In this document: piece after piece, positions 41,749-50,293 of the stretch
Numbering within the stretch: position 1 is the first letter of the stretch
Layout: every line of letters begins with the position of its first letter
Notes under the pieces: generated by a model
What the model saw: the letters and a program-made list of their open reading frames with translations, nothing else
What the model was told of the DNA's origin: nothing
Database searches by the model: none
Assembly: GCF_900188105.1 (NCBI RefSeq)
Contig: NZ_FZNP01000010.1
Coordinates: forward strand, 274,286 to 338,285
Length of the DNA stretch: 64,000 nt
Source: Actinomadura mexicana
GTDB lineage: Bacteria; Actinomycetota; Actinomycetes; Streptosporangiales; Streptosporangiaceae
Direction of reading: 5' to 3'
Position numbers and translations under genes: made by a program

Positions 41749-41801
41749 GTGGTGACCCCTCCTGGTAGATCTCGTGTAGTGGGACGAATCGTACGGGGCC
41801 T

Positions 41802-42740
41802 TCAGTTCCCGGACGGATCGAAGCGCTTCTCCCGCGTCATCCCCGCGGCGCGGCCCTTGGCGGCGATGACGAGCGCCATCTTGCGGGACGCCTCGTCGAT
41901 CATCTCGTCGCCGAGGCGGGCGGCGCCGCGGCCCTCGCCGAGCGAGTGCTCGTAGGCGTCCAGGATCAGCTCGGCGCGGTCGTAGTCGTCCTGGGACGGG
42001 GAGAACACGGCGTTGCCCGCCTCGATCTGGGACGGGTGCAGCACCCACTTGCCGTCGAAGCCGAGGGCGGCGGAGCGCTCGGCGACGCGGGTGAATGCCT
42101 CCACGTCGCGGACGTTGAAGTAGGGGCCGTCGATCGCCTGGAGGCCGTGGGCGCGGGCCGCCATCAGGATCCGCATGAGGATGTAGTGGTAGGCGTCGCC
42201 CTCGGTGTAGCCGGGCGGCTGCTCGCCGACGACGAGGGTCTTCATGTTGATCGACGCCATGAGGTCGCCGGGCCCGAGGACGAGGGCCTCCAGCCGGGGC
42301 GAGGACGCGGCGATCGCGTCGACGTTGACCATGCCGCGGGCGTCCTCGATCTGCGCCTCGATGCCGATGCGGCCCGCGGGCAGGCCCGTCGCCCGCTCGA
42401 TCTGGGTGAGCAGCCGGTCGAGCCACTGGACGTGGGAGGCGTCCGCCACCTTCGGCAGCATGACCGCGTCGAGGTTGGCGCCCGCGCCCTCGACGACCTC
42501 GATCACGTCCCGGTAGGCCCACCGGGTGTCCAGGTCGTTGACGCGCACCACCCGCGTCCTGCCCGCCCAGTCGCCGTCGTTGAGCGCGGCGACCACGGTC
42601 GCGCGGGCGCCCTCCTTGGCCGACGGCGCTACGGCGTCCTCCAGGTCGAGGAAGACCTCGTCGGCGGGCAGCCCCTGCGCCTTCTCGATGAAGCGGGGGT
42701 TGCTGCCCGGGACCGCGAGGGTGGTACGTCGTGAGCGCAT
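41802..42740 (-). CDS. HpcH/HpaI aldolase / CitE-like CoA-ester lyase (L-malyl-CoA lyase type)
   Basis: A 312-residue TIM-barrel CoA-ester lyase. Motifs: TTLAVPGSNPRFIEKAQGLP, VFLDLEDAVAP (substrate/metal Glu-Asp), RVVRVNDLDTRWAYRDV, GIEAQIEDARGM and GFDGKWVLHPSQIE. The length and the RFIEKAQ/WAYRDV motifs match malyl-CoA/beta-methylmalyl-CoA lyases used in the ethylmalonyl-CoA pathway or glyoxylate metabolism. ATG 42740. It stands 53 bp upstream of the CPBP gene and divergent from a hypothetical gene. Confidence 0.88.
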   Translation of the reverse strand: MRSRRTTLAVPGSNPRFIEKAQGLPADEVFLDLEDAVAPSAKEGARATVVAALNDGDWAGRTRVVRVNDLDTRWAYRDVIEVVEGAGANLDAVMLPKVADASHVQWLDRLLTQIERATGLPAGRIGIEAQIEDARGMVNVDAIAASSPRLEALVLGPGDLMASINMKTLVVGEQPPGYTEGDAYHYILMRILMAARAHGLQAIDGPYFNVRDVEAFTRVAERSAALGFDGKWVLHPSQIEAGNAVFSPSQDDYDRAELILDAYEHSLGEGRGAARLGDEMIDEASRKMALVIAAKGRAAGMTREKRFDPSGN

Positions 42741-42779
42741 GGCCCCGGATGCTATCCAGCGGTGTGAGACCCTCGGGTC

Positions 42780-43280
42780 ATGGGTCTGAACAGGGCACTG
42801 CTGGAGGAGGCGGCCAAGAAGTCGGGGCTGCTGTGGCTGGACCTGCCCGGCCTGCCCCAGCCGCGCGCCGCCTGGCACGTGTGGCATGACGGATCGGCGT
42901 ACGTGCTGACCGGCGGGGAGGGCGAGCAGCCGCTCCCGGGGCTGCCGGAGGCCGCGCAGGTGACGGTGATCTTGCGCAGCAAGGACAAGGGCGGGCGGCT
43001 CCTGACCTTCGTCGCCGACGCCGAGCAGGTCGAGCCGGGCTCGCCGCTGTGGGACGAGGTGGCGCCGGTCCTCGCCAAGGAGCGGCTGAACGCCCGGTCC
43101 CACGAGGGCCAGGTGGAGGCGTGGGCCGGGGAGTCGTGGATCGTCCGGCTCACCCCGGCCGACGTGGTCGTCGAGGCGGGCGGGGAGTACGCGACCGTCC
43201 GGCCGGTGCCGACGCCCGCGACGACCGCCGGCCCGCCGCCGCGCCTGTACGGCGGCAGGCGCCGGCGCGCGGACCGGTAG
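42780..43280 (+). CDS. Conserved hypothetical protein (possible FMN split-barrel)
   Basis: A 166-residue soluble protein: MGLNRALLEEAAKKSGLLWL, PRAAWHVWHDGSAYVLTGG, VTVILRSKDKGGRLLTFVAD, and a basic tail RLYGGRRRRADR. The strand pattern resembles pyridoxamine-oxidase-like FMN-binding barrels, but I cannot assign it firmly. The ATG at 42780 is 39 bp from the divergent CoA-ester lyase start. It is convergent with the SigJ-like gene. Confidence 0.65.
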   Translation: MGLNRALLEEAAKKSGLLWLDLPGLPQPRAAWHVWHDGSAYVLTGGEGEQPLPGLPEAAQVTVILRSKDKGGRLLTFVADAEQVEPGSPLWDEVAPVLAKERLNARSHEGQVEAWAGESWIVRLTPADVVVEAGGEYATVRPVPTPATTAGPPPRLYGGRRRRADR

Positions 43281-43288
43281 CCCCGCCC

Positions 43289-44188
43289 TCACATCGGCAG
43301 GTGGCGCCCCTCCGCGAGGGCGCGGAGCTTGTCCGGGTTGGCCACCAGGTGGATGGCCTGGACCCGGCCGTCCGCGTCGACGTCGGCGGTGATGGCGCTG
43401 ATCGGCCCGTTCGGGCCGTCCACGATGACGGCCGGCCCGCCGTTGAGCTCGACGCGCAGGACGCGCATGTCGGCCGGGTCGATGCCCTGGTAGGGCTGCC
43501 CGCCGATGCCGGCGAAGAAGCGCGCCACCTTCTCCGCTCCGAAGATCGCCCGGCGGGGCGCCCGGACCTTGCCGCCGCCGTCGGACCACAGCGCGACCTC
43601 GGGCGCGAGGACCTCCATGAGCCGGTTGATGTCGCCGCCGACGACCGCCTCGAAGAACCGCTCGGTCGCGGCGCGGCGCTCGGCGCCGGCGGTCTCGAAG
43701 CGGGGGCGCCGCGCCTCCACGTGCTTGCGGGCGCGGGTGCCGAGCTGGCGGACCGACGCCTCGGAGCGGTCCAGCGCCCGGGCGATCTCGGCGAAGGGGT
43801 AGCCGAAGACCTCCTTCAGCACGAACACGGCGCGTTCGAGTGGGCTCAGCGTCTCCAGGACGACGAGCATCGCCATCGACACCGACTCCGAGAGCTCGGC
43901 GTCCTCGGCGACGTCCGGGGAGGTCAGCATCGGCTCGGGCAGCCACGGCCCGACGTAGGTCTCGCGCCGGGCCTGCGCCGAGCGCAGCCGGTCGAGCGCG
44001 ACGTTGGTGGTGATCCGGACGAGGTAGGCCCTGGGGTCGGCCACGCCGGACCGGTCGCCCGCCGACCAGCGCAGCCAGGCGTCCTGGACGGCGTCCTCGG
44101 CGTCGGCCGCCGTGCCGAGCATCCGGTAGGCCACCGCGAACAGCAGGTTGCGGTGCTGCTCGAAAGGCTCTGCGAAAGCATCGCTCAC
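43289..44188 (-). CDS. sigJ: SigJ-like ECF sigma factor with C-terminal SnoaL-type domain
   Basis: A 299-residue sigma factor. Region 2 (residues about 8-75) has HRNLLFAVAYRMLGTAADAE and DAWLRW; region 4 (about 115-165) has LSPLERAVFVLKEVFGYPFA and DRSEASVRQL. A C-terminal SnoaL/NTF2-like domain (about 180-299) is fused, typical of the SigJ/ECF41 group, where it modulates activity in place of an anti-sigma factor. GTG 44188 has GGTGGAG 5 bp upstream. No cognate oxidoreductase gene is adjacent. Confidence 0.88.
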   Translation of the reverse strand: MSDAFAEPFEQHRNLLFAVAYRMLGTAADAEDAVQDAWLRWSAGDRSGVADPRAYLVRITTNVALDRLRSAQARRETYVGPWLPEPMLTSPDVAEDAELSESVSMAMLVVLETLSPLERAVFVLKEVFGYPFAEIARALDRSEASVRQLGTRARKHVEARRPRFETAGAERRAATERFFEAVVGGDINRLMEVLAPEVALWSDGGGKVRAPRRAIFGAEKVARFFAGIGGQPYQGIDPADMRVLRVELNGGPAVIVDGPNGPISAITADVDADGRVQAIHLVANPDKLRALAEGRHLPM

Positions 44189-44293
44189 GGTTCTCCACCC
44201 TTTCACGTCCCTTTCGCCCGTGGACTCCGGGTCGCGCCCGGATGTGACGTACCCGTCCGGATCAGCCGGGAGATCACGGGTAGTGTCCAGGCC

Positions 44294-45592
44294 ATGAGCG
44301 GTGCTCCGTCACGGGTGTTCCTCGCCCGGCTCGCGGGCGTCGCGGTGTTCGACCCGGTGGGAGACCAGGTCGGCCGGGTCCGCGACGTCGTGGTCGCGCT
44401 GCGCCTCGCGCCCCGGGCGCCGCGGGTGCTCGGGCTGGTGGTCGAGGTGGCGACGCGGCGCGCGGTGTTCCTGCCGATCACCCGGGTCACAGTGATCGAG
44501 GCGGACGCGGTCGTCTTCGACGGGCGGCTGAACGTGCGCCGCTTCCAGAAGCGCGGGTCCGAGACGCTGGTGATCGCCGAGATGCTGGACCGGACCGTCC
44601 GGTTCCGCGACACCGGCGACGCCGTCTCCGTCGTGGACGTCGCGATGGAGCCGACCCGCACCCGCGACTGGCTCGTCACGAAGATCGCCGTCCGCCGCAC
44701 CACGGGCCGGGGCCTGCGCAAGCGCGGCGAGAGCAGGATCGTGGACTGGGACGTCGTCGAGGGGTTCTCCGCCGTCGAGCTCGGGCAGGGCGCGGCCGGG
44801 CTGATCGCCGCGTTCGAGCGGATGAAGGCCGCCGACCTCGCCAACATCGTGCACGAGCTGTCGGAGAAGCGGCGCACCGAGGTCGCGGTCGCGCTGGACG
44901 ACGAGCGGCTCGCCGACGTCCTGGAGGAACTGCCCGAGGACGACCAGATCGAGATCCTCGGCAAGCTCGGCGTGGAACGCGCCGCCGACGTGCTGGAGGC
45001 GATGGGCCCCGACGACGCCGCGGACCTGCTCGGCGACCTGCCGACCGAGCAGCGCGAGCAGCTGCTGACGCTGATGGAGCCGCGCGACGCGGCCCCCGTC
45101 CGGCGGCTGCTCACCTATCCCGACCACTCGGCGGGCGGGCTGATGACGACCGACCCGGTGATCGTCCCGCCGGACGCGACGGTGGCCGAGGCGCTCGCGC
45201 TGATCCGCCGCCCCGACCTGAACCCGGCGCTGGCCGCGCAGGTGTACGTGTGCCGCCCGCCGGCGATGACGCCGACCGGCCGCTACCTCGGCACGGTGCA
45301 CTTCCAGAAGCTGCTGCGCGAGCCGCCGCCGACGCTGGTCAGCGGGATCGTCGACTCGGCGCTGGACCCGCTGCGCCCCACCATGTCGCTGGAGACGGTC
45401 GCGATGTTCCTGGCCACCTACAACCTGGTCGCGGGCGCCGTCGTGGACGAGAACGGGCACCTGCTGGGCTCGGTGACGATCGACGACGTCCTCGACCATC
45501 TGCTGCCCGAGGACTGGCGGGAGGCCGCGATGGACGCGGCCTCCGAGGAGTCCGCCGATCCCGAGGAAGAGGCTCTGCGGGGGACCACATGA
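44294..45592 (+). CDS. MgtE N-domain/CBS protein without a transport domain
   Basis: A 432-residue soluble protein. Residues 1-150 contain a PRC-barrel-like repeat (VGDQVGRVRDVVVALRL, then DWLVTKIAVRR); residues about 180-280 are the MgtE N superhelical domain (LPEDDQIEILGKLGVERAAD, MGPDDAADLLGDLP); residues about 285-410 are a CBS pair. There are no membrane helices, so it cannot transport Mg2+ by itself. It overlaps the DUF1003 gene by 4 bp (ATGA). The pair resembles what I recall as Rv1232c-Rv1231c. Confidence 0.88.
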   Translation: MSGAPSRVFLARLAGVAVFDPVGDQVGRVRDVVVALRLAPRAPRVLGLVVEVATRRAVFLPITRVTVIEADAVVFDGRLNVRRFQKRGSETLVIAEMLDRTVRFRDTGDAVSVVDVAMEPTRTRDWLVTKIAVRRTTGRGLRKRGESRIVDWDVVEGFSAVELGQGAAGLIAAFERMKAADLANIVHELSEKRRTEVAVALDDERLADVLEELPEDDQIEILGKLGVERAADVLEAMGPDDAADLLGDLPTEQREQLLTLMEPRDAAPVRRLLTYPDHSAGGLMTTDPVIVPPDATVAEALALIRRPDLNPALAAQVYVCRPPAMTPTGRYLGTVHFQKLLREPPPTLVSGIVDSALDPLRPTMSLETVAMFLATYNLVAGAVVDENGHLLGSVTIDDVLDHLLPEDWREAAMDAASEESADPEEEALRGTT

Positions 45593-46089
45593 CGACGACA
45601 CGCGAGATCACCGCGCGCCTCGACCAGCCGAGGGAGCTGCGCCGGACGCTGCTGCCGCGCCGCCTCTACTACGACCCCGAGTCGTTCGGGCGGGTGTCGG
45701 AGCAGATCGCGCGGTTCCTGGGGACGGCCCGCTTCATCGTCTACATGACCGTGTTCGTCGCGGTGTGGCTCGTGTGGAACGTGGCGGCGCCGGTATCACT
45801 GCGGTTCGACCCGTACCCGTTCATCTTCCTGACGCTGATGCTGTCGCTGCAGGCGTCCTACGCGGCGCCGCTGATCCTGCTCGCTCAGAACCGGCAGGAC
45901 GACCGGGACCGCGTCCAGTACGAGCAGGACCGGTCGCGCAACGACCGCAGCATCGCCGACACCGAGTACCTCACCCGCGAGATCGCGGGGCTGCGGGTCG
46001 CGCTGAGCGAGGTCGCCACCCGCGACTTCGTGCGCTCGGAGCTCCAGCAGATGCTCAGGGACATGGACGCCAAGAAGCCCGTCCCCTAG
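45589..46089 (+). CDS. DUF1003 family membrane protein
   Basis: A 166-residue protein with two membrane helices (FIVYMTVFVAVWLVWNVAA, residues about 47-65, and FIFLTLMLSLQASYAAPLIL, about 77-96) and the family motif LLAQNRQDDRDR after the second. A cytoplasmic coiled coil follows (about 100-160). Function unknown; it is translationally coupled to the MgtE-N/CBS protein and may be its membrane partner. The short form from ATG 45589 is the right one; upstream in-frame sequence lies inside the previous gene. Confidence 0.88.
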   Translation: MTTTREITARLDQPRELRRTLLPRRLYYDPESFGRVSEQIARFLGTARFIVYMTVFVAVWLVWNVAAPVSLRFDPYPFIFLTLMLSLQASYAAPLILLAQNRQDDRDRVQYEQDRSRNDRSIADTEYLTREIAGLRVALSEVATRDFVRSELQQMLRDMDAKKPVP

Positions 46090-46538
46090 GCCCCCTCGTC
46101 GGCGAGCTTGTTCAGGATGTGGCCGAGGGTGCGCAGGTCCGGCTCGTCCAGGCGGCTCAGGATGTGGTCGCGGACGCCCTGCCGGTAGGTGGGGGCGGCC
46201 TCGGCGAGCCGGGCCCGGCCCGCGGCGGTCAGGACGGCGAAAAGCCCGCGCGCGTCGCTCGCGCAGGACTGCCTGTCCACCAGCCCGTCCCCCTGCAGCC
46301 GGTCGACCAGCCGCGTCAGGCCGCTGCGCGACAGCAGCACGCGGTCGGCGAGGTCGTTCATCCGCAGCCGCCCGTCCGGCGCCTCGCCGAGGTGCACGAG
46401 CACCTCGTAGGAGCCGAGCGCGAGGTCGTGGCGGGCCGTCAGGTCGGCCTGCAGCCGGCGGGAGATCTGCGCCTGGGCGCGCAGCATGGTCCGCCACACG
46501 ATCAGCTCGGCGGCGGCCGAGGCGAGGTCGGTGGTCAC
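46086..46538 (-). CDS. MarR family transcriptional regulator
   Basis: A 150-residue winged-HTH regulator: YEVLVHLGEAPDGRLRMNDL, ADRVLLSRSGLTRLVDRLQG (recognition helix) and a wing with RQSCASDARGLFAVLTAAGR, matching MarR. Starts at GTG 46538. It contains a single Cys in the wing (Cys at about 92) that could be redox active. Convergent with DUF1003 (4-bp stop overlap). Target unknown. Confidence 0.88.
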   Translation of the reverse strand: MTTDLASAAAELIVWRTMLRAQAQISRRLQADLTARHDLALGSYEVLVHLGEAPDGRLRMNDLADRVLLSRSGLTRLVDRLQGDGLVDRQSCASDARGLFAVLTAAGRARLAEAAPTYRQGVRDHILSRLDEPDLRTLGHILNKLADEGA

Positions 46539-46658
46539 GGACCGATGGTAGGACGGGCGGGCCGCCCGCGCGATGGACGGGGCAGGCCGCGTGTACGGCG
46601 CGTGTGAGGACCGACACCCTGATTAGCAGGTTGGCGCGTCGGTTCATACCATGGACGC

Positions 46659-47798
46659 ATGGCCTCCCTTCTGACGACCGAGCGGGTGAACGCGGCTCTC
46701 GCCACGGTGCTCGATCCCGAGATCCGCAAGCCCATCACCGAGCTCGACATGGTCAAGAGCATCGACATCGACGCGGACGGCGCCGTCCGCGTCGGCGTCT
46801 ACCTGACCGTGTCCGGGTGTCCGATGAAGGACACCATCACCAGGAACGTCACGGAGGCCGTGTCCCAGCTCGACGGGGTGTCCTCGGTGCGCGTCGACCT
46901 CGACGTGATGAGCGAGGAGCAGCGCAAGGACCTGCAGACCAAGCTGCGCGGCGGGCAGGCCGCCAAGGAGATCCCGTTCGCCCAGCCGAACTCGCTGACC
47001 AAGGTCTACGCGGTGGCGAGCGGCAAGGGCGGCGTCGGCAAGTCGTCGGTGACGGTGAACCTCGCGGCCGCGCTGGCCGCCCAGGGCCGCAAGGTCGGGG
47101 TCGTGGACGCCGACATCTACGGCCACTCGGTGCCGCGGATGCTGGGCGTGGACACCCCGCCCACCAAGGTCGAAGACATGATCATGCCGCCGACCGCGCA
47201 CGACGTGAAGGTGATCTCGGTCGGCATGTTCACCGCCGGGAACCAGCCGGTGGTGTGGCGGGGGCCGATGCTGCACCGCGCCCTGCAGCAGTTCCTCGCG
47301 GACGTGTACTGGGGCGACCTCGACATCCTGCTGATGGACCTGCCGCCCGGCACCGGCGACATCGCGATCTCCGTCGCGCAGCTGCTGCCGTCCGCGGAGA
47401 TCCTCGTCGTCACCACCCCGCAGCAGGCCGCCGCCGAGGTGGCCGAGCGGGCGGGCGCGATCGCCGCGCAGACCCACCAGCAGGTCGTCGGTGTGATCGA
47501 GAACATGTCCTACCTGTCGTGCCCGCACTGCGGTGAGCAGCAGCACATCTTCGGCGAGGGCGGCGGCCGGACGGTCGCGGAGGCGCTGACGAAGACGCTC
47601 GGGACCCGCGTCCCCATGCTCGGCCAGGTGCAGATCGACCCGCGCCTGCGCGAGGGCGGCGACAACGGCGTCCCGCTGGTGCTCTCCGACCCCGACTCCG
47701 GGGCCGCCAAGGAGCTGCGCACCATCGCCGACAAGATCGCGGGTCGCAGCCGCGGCCTCGCCGGCATGTCCCTCGGCATCAGCCCCAAGGGCCGCTGA
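46659..47798 (+). CDS. mrp: Mrp/ApbC family iron-sulfur carrier ATPase
   Basis: A 379-residue P-loop ATPase of the Mrp/NBP35 family that loads Fe-S clusters. An N-terminal MIP18/DUF59 domain (residues 1-95) has ATVLDPEIRKPITELDMVKS. The P-loop is VASGKGGVGKSSVTVNLAAA (about 122-141), the switch region VGVVDADIYGHSVPRML, and the cluster-binding CxxC is LSCPHCGEQQ. The ATG is 46659. Gene order Mrp-TatB-HtrA-anti-sigma-SigE matches the region I recall around Rv1229c-Rv1221. Confidence 0.92.
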   Translation: MASLLTTERVNAALATVLDPEIRKPITELDMVKSIDIDADGAVRVGVYLTVSGCPMKDTITRNVTEAVSQLDGVSSVRVDLDVMSEEQRKDLQTKLRGGQAAKEIPFAQPNSLTKVYAVASGKGGVGKSSVTVNLAAALAAQGRKVGVVDADIYGHSVPRMLGVDTPPTKVEDMIMPPTAHDVKVISVGMFTAGNQPVVWRGPMLHRALQQFLADVYWGDLDILLMDLPPGTGDIAISVAQLLPSAEILVVTTPQQAAAEVAERAGAIAAQTHQQVVGVIENMSYLSCPHCGEQQHIFGEGGGRTVAEALTKTLGTRVPMLGQVQIDPRLREGGDNGVPLVLSDPDSGAAKELRTIADKIAGRSRGLAGMSLGISPKGR

Positions 47799-47803
47799 CC
47801 GCC

Positions 47804-47830
47804 GCCCGCCCGGGGCCTCCCCGGGCGGGC
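47804..47830 (+). terminator. Hairpin terminator between mrp and tatB
   Basis: Perfect 12-bp stem GCCCGCCCGGGG / CCCCGGGCGGGC with loop CCT, 5 bp after the mrp stop. It lies between convergent genes and may act both ways. Confidence 0.75.
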
Positions 47831-47900
47831 GCTCCGACCGGTGCGGCCGGTGGAGGCGCCGCGAGGCCGCCGCGGCCCCGACGGGCGGCGCGGCGGAGGC

Positions 47901-48254
47901 TCAGGTCGCCTCGCTGTCGAAGGGCGGCTTCTCGCTCGGGTCGAGGCCGGTGGCGCCCGCCGTCGCGTACGAGGGCTCGTCGTCGAAGAGGCCCGCGTCG
48001 TTCTTCAGGTAGGTGTCGTCGTCCTCGAACAGGTGCTTGCGGACGAACGTCTTCGGGTTGAGGTCGTTGAGGTCGAAGTCCTGGAACTCGGGGCCGAGAC
48101 CTTCCTGGAGGTCGGCCTTGGCGCTGTTGGCCATCTCGCGGAACTGCCGCAGCATCCGGCCGGCCTGCCCGGCGACCTGCGGCAGCTTGTCGCCGAAGAT
48201 GACCAGGGCGAGGACGACGAGTACCGCCATCTCACCGAGTCCGACGTCGAACAA
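47901..48254 (-). CDS. tatB: Sec-independent translocase subunit TatB
   Basis: A 117-residue TatB. From TTG 48254 it reads LFDVGLGEMAVLVVLALVIF, the short hydrophobic helix with the Glu and following Gly-hinge (GDKLP), then an amphipathic helix and a disordered acidic tail. The segment GLGPEFQDFDL and KHLFEDDDTY resembles mycobacterial TatB. TTG was chosen because GGAGG lies 5 bp upstream and the family begins M-F-D-x-G; GTG 48266 is possible. Located after htrA as in mycobacteria; TatA/TatC are not in this window. Confidence 0.88.
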   Translation of the reverse strand: MFDVGLGEMAVLVVLALVIFGDKLPQVAGQAGRMLRQFREMANSAKADLQEGLGPEFQDFDLNDLNPKTFVRKHLFEDDDTYLKNDAGLFDDEPSYATAGATGLDPSEKPPFDSEAT

Positions 48255-48272
48255 CCCGTCCTCCACACCACG

Positions 48273-48294
48273 GCCGGCCGCTCGCGCGGCCGGC
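48273..48294. other. Hairpin upstream of tatB
   Basis: Perfect 9-bp stem GCCGGCCGC / GCGGCCGGC with loop TCGC, 19 bp before the tatB TTG. It may lie in the tatB leader. Confidence 0.5.
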
Positions 48295-48309
48295 TGCACG
48301 CAACCCGAA

Positions 48310-48339
48310 GGGGACCGGCCCAGAGACGGGCCGGTCCCC
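48310..48339 (-). terminator. Hairpin terminator after htrA
   Basis: Perfect 12-bp stem GGGGACCGGCCC / GGGCCGGTCCCC with a 6-base loop, 46 bp downstream of the htrA stop on the minus strand. Confidence 0.7.
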
Positions 48340-48385
48340 CCAGCGTATCCCCAGCCCGGATGAACCGGACTTGGACATCACTGCC

Positions 48386-50191
48386 CTAGTCGGAGCCCAG
48401 GGTCACCTGGGCGGTGGTCTCCTTGCCGCCCCGCTGGTAGGTGAGGGTGACGCGGTCGCCCGGCGCCCGGCTGCGGATCTGCGCGATCAGGTCGGTGGCG
48501 TCCTCGATCGGCTTGTCGTCGACCTTGGTGATCACGTCGCCGGGCTTGAGGCCCGCCTTGTCCGCCGGGCCGCCCTTGGTCACCGGGTCCTGCCCGTTGA
48601 CCGGCTGCGGCATGATCCGGGCGCCGCCCTCCTGGTAGCGGGGGTCGGGCAGCACGCCGAGCTTGGCCTGCTTGACGGTGCCGGAGCGGATGATCTCTTC
48701 GGCGATCCGCTTGCCCTGGTTGATCGGGATCGCGAAGCCGAGCCCGATGCTGCCGCTCTGCTGCTCCCCGCCGAGCGACTGGCCGCCGAGCGTCGCGATC
48801 GCGGTGTTGATGCCGATCACGCGGCCCTTGGCGTCCACCAGCGGCCCGCCCGAGTTGCCCGGGTTGATCGCGGCGTCGGTCTGGATGGCGTTGAGGTAGG
48901 ACGCGTCGGCGCCGCCCTCGCCCTGCGTGGGCACGGCGCGGTTGAGCGAGCTGACGATGCCGGTGGTGACCGAGCCCTGCAGGCCGAGCGGCGAGCCGAT
49001 CGCGATCACCGGGTCGCCGACGGCGATGGCGCTGGAGTCGCCGACCGGCAGCGGGGGCAGCGAGTGCTGGCCCTCGGGCTTCAGCACCGCGACGTCCGAG
49101 CTCGGGTCGGCGCCCTTGATCGTGGCGGGCAGCGTCTTCTTGTCGTTGAAGACGATCTGGATCTGGCCGCCACCGCCGCCGCCCCCGCCGGAGGCGACGT
49201 GGTTGTTGGTGATGACGTAGCCGCCGTTGACGATGAAGCCGGTGCCGCCGATCTCGCCCTGCCCGGACTGCACGCGGATCATCACGACGCTCGGCAGCGC
49301 CCGCTGCGCGACGCCCGCGACCGAGTCCGGCGGGCGGCTCTGCACCTTGGTGTCGCTGCTGTTGCTGCCGCCGAGGCTCACCGAGCCGCCGTCGTCGTCG
49401 CCGCCGGTGGCGATCACGCCGATCCCGGCGCCGACGGCCCCGGCCACCAGCGCGACGATCAGCGCGACGACGGCGAGGAGCCCGAGGCCCGGCCCGCCGC
49501 GCGACGACGAGGGGGGCGCCGGGACGGGCGCCCAGTTGGGCCCGGTGCCGCCGGGCGGCATCCCGTACCCGGCCATCGGGCGCGGCCCCGGTCCGCCGGG
49601 CGGCGGCGGTCCGGGCGGCGCGGGCGGCGGGCCCATCGGCGGGCGGCCGGGGGCGGGCGGCGGCGGGCCCTGGTGGGAGTGCTGCGGCCAGCCCCCGTAC
49701 GGGCCTGCCTGCGCGGCCCTCGGGTCCTGGTGGTGCGGGACGAACCCGGGCCGCATCCGGTCGTCGGGCGCCTCCACGGGCGGCTTGTCGAGCGGGACGG
49801 GCGGCGGGGGCTGCGGCATGTCGCGCGGCGGGACGTCCTGCAGCGGCACCTCCTGCGGAATGTCCGCGGCGGCCCGGGAGAGCACGTCCTCGCTGGTGTC
49901 GGGCGGTCCGCCGAGCGAGTCCGGCGGCGCGAACCCCCCGGCCACCAGGCGGTCGCCCTCCTCGCCGGCGTCGCGCCCGTCCTCGGGCTCTGGTGCGGCG
50001 CCGTTCTCGGCGCGGGCGGATCCGGGCTCGGGATCGTCCTCGGGCTCGTCCGCCGGCTGCTCCACGGGGATCCCCTGGTCGGTCACCGTCTCGGGAGGAG
50101 CCGCCGCCTCCTGCCGCTCAGGCTCCTGACCGGGGACGACGTCGTCGTCCTCCGACGGCGCCCTGACCGGGCCGCGGTTGTCTTCCGTCAT
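48386..50191 (-). CDS. htrA: HtrA/DegP-like membrane serine protease with PDZ domain
   Basis: A 601-residue envelope protease. Residues 1-235 are an acidic then Pro/Gly-rich cytoplasmic tail; a membrane helix follows (LGLLAVVALIVALVAGAVGA, about 237-256); the trypsin domain has His331 (VITNNHVAS), Asp366 (SSDVAVL) and Ser447 (INPGNSGGPL); a PDZ domain spans about 505-590 (GGPADKAGLKPGDVITKVDD). It degrades or refolds damaged exported proteins. The second ATG (50191) was chosen because AGGAG is 9 bp upstream. It belongs to the SigE envelope-stress block. Confidence 0.93.
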   Translation of the reverse strand: MTEDNRGPVRAPSEDDDVVPGQEPERQEAAAPPETVTDQGIPVEQPADEPEDDPEPGSARAENGAAPEPEDGRDAGEEGDRLVAGGFAPPDSLGGPPDTSEDVLSRAAADIPQEVPLQDVPPRDMPQPPPPVPLDKPPVEAPDDRMRPGFVPHHQDPRAAQAGPYGGWPQHSHQGPPPPAPGRPPMGPPPAPPGPPPPGGPGPRPMAGYGMPPGGTGPNWAPVPAPPSSSRGGPGLGLLAVVALIVALVAGAVGAGIGVIATGGDDDGGSVSLGGSNSSDTKVQSRPPDSVAGVAQRALPSVVMIRVQSGQGEIGGTGFIVNGGYVITNNHVASGGGGGGGGQIQIVFNDKKTLPATIKGADPSSDVAVLKPEGQHSLPPLPVGDSSAIAVGDPVIAIGSPLGLQGSVTTGIVSSLNRAVPTQGEGGADASYLNAIQTDAAINPGNSGGPLVDAKGRVIGINTAIATLGGQSLGGEQQSGSIGLGFAIPINQGKRIAEEIIRSGTVKQAKLGVLPDPRYQEGGARIMPQPVNGQDPVTKGGPADKAGLKPGDVITKVDDKPIEDATDLIAQIRSRAPGDRVTLTYQRGGKETTAQVTLGSD

Positions 50192-50254
50192 CCCCATCTC
50201 TCCTACCGAGCATGGTCCTCGTTATCGGTGCTCATGCTGCCCGGCACGGCATGT

Positions 50255-50273
50255 GGCGAGCATAAGACTCGCC
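50255..50273 (-). promoter_or_regulatory. Inverted repeat GGCGAG-N7-CTCGCC upstream of htrA
   Basis: A perfect 6-bp inverted repeat with a 7-bp spacer that, read on the minus strand, contains TATGCT, a possible -10 for htrA. It lies about 65 bp before the htrA ATG in the 102-bp gap after the RseB-like gene. It may be an operator overlapping an htrA-specific promoter. Confidence 0.4.
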
Positions 50274-50293
50274 GCCAATACCCACATCTCGGG

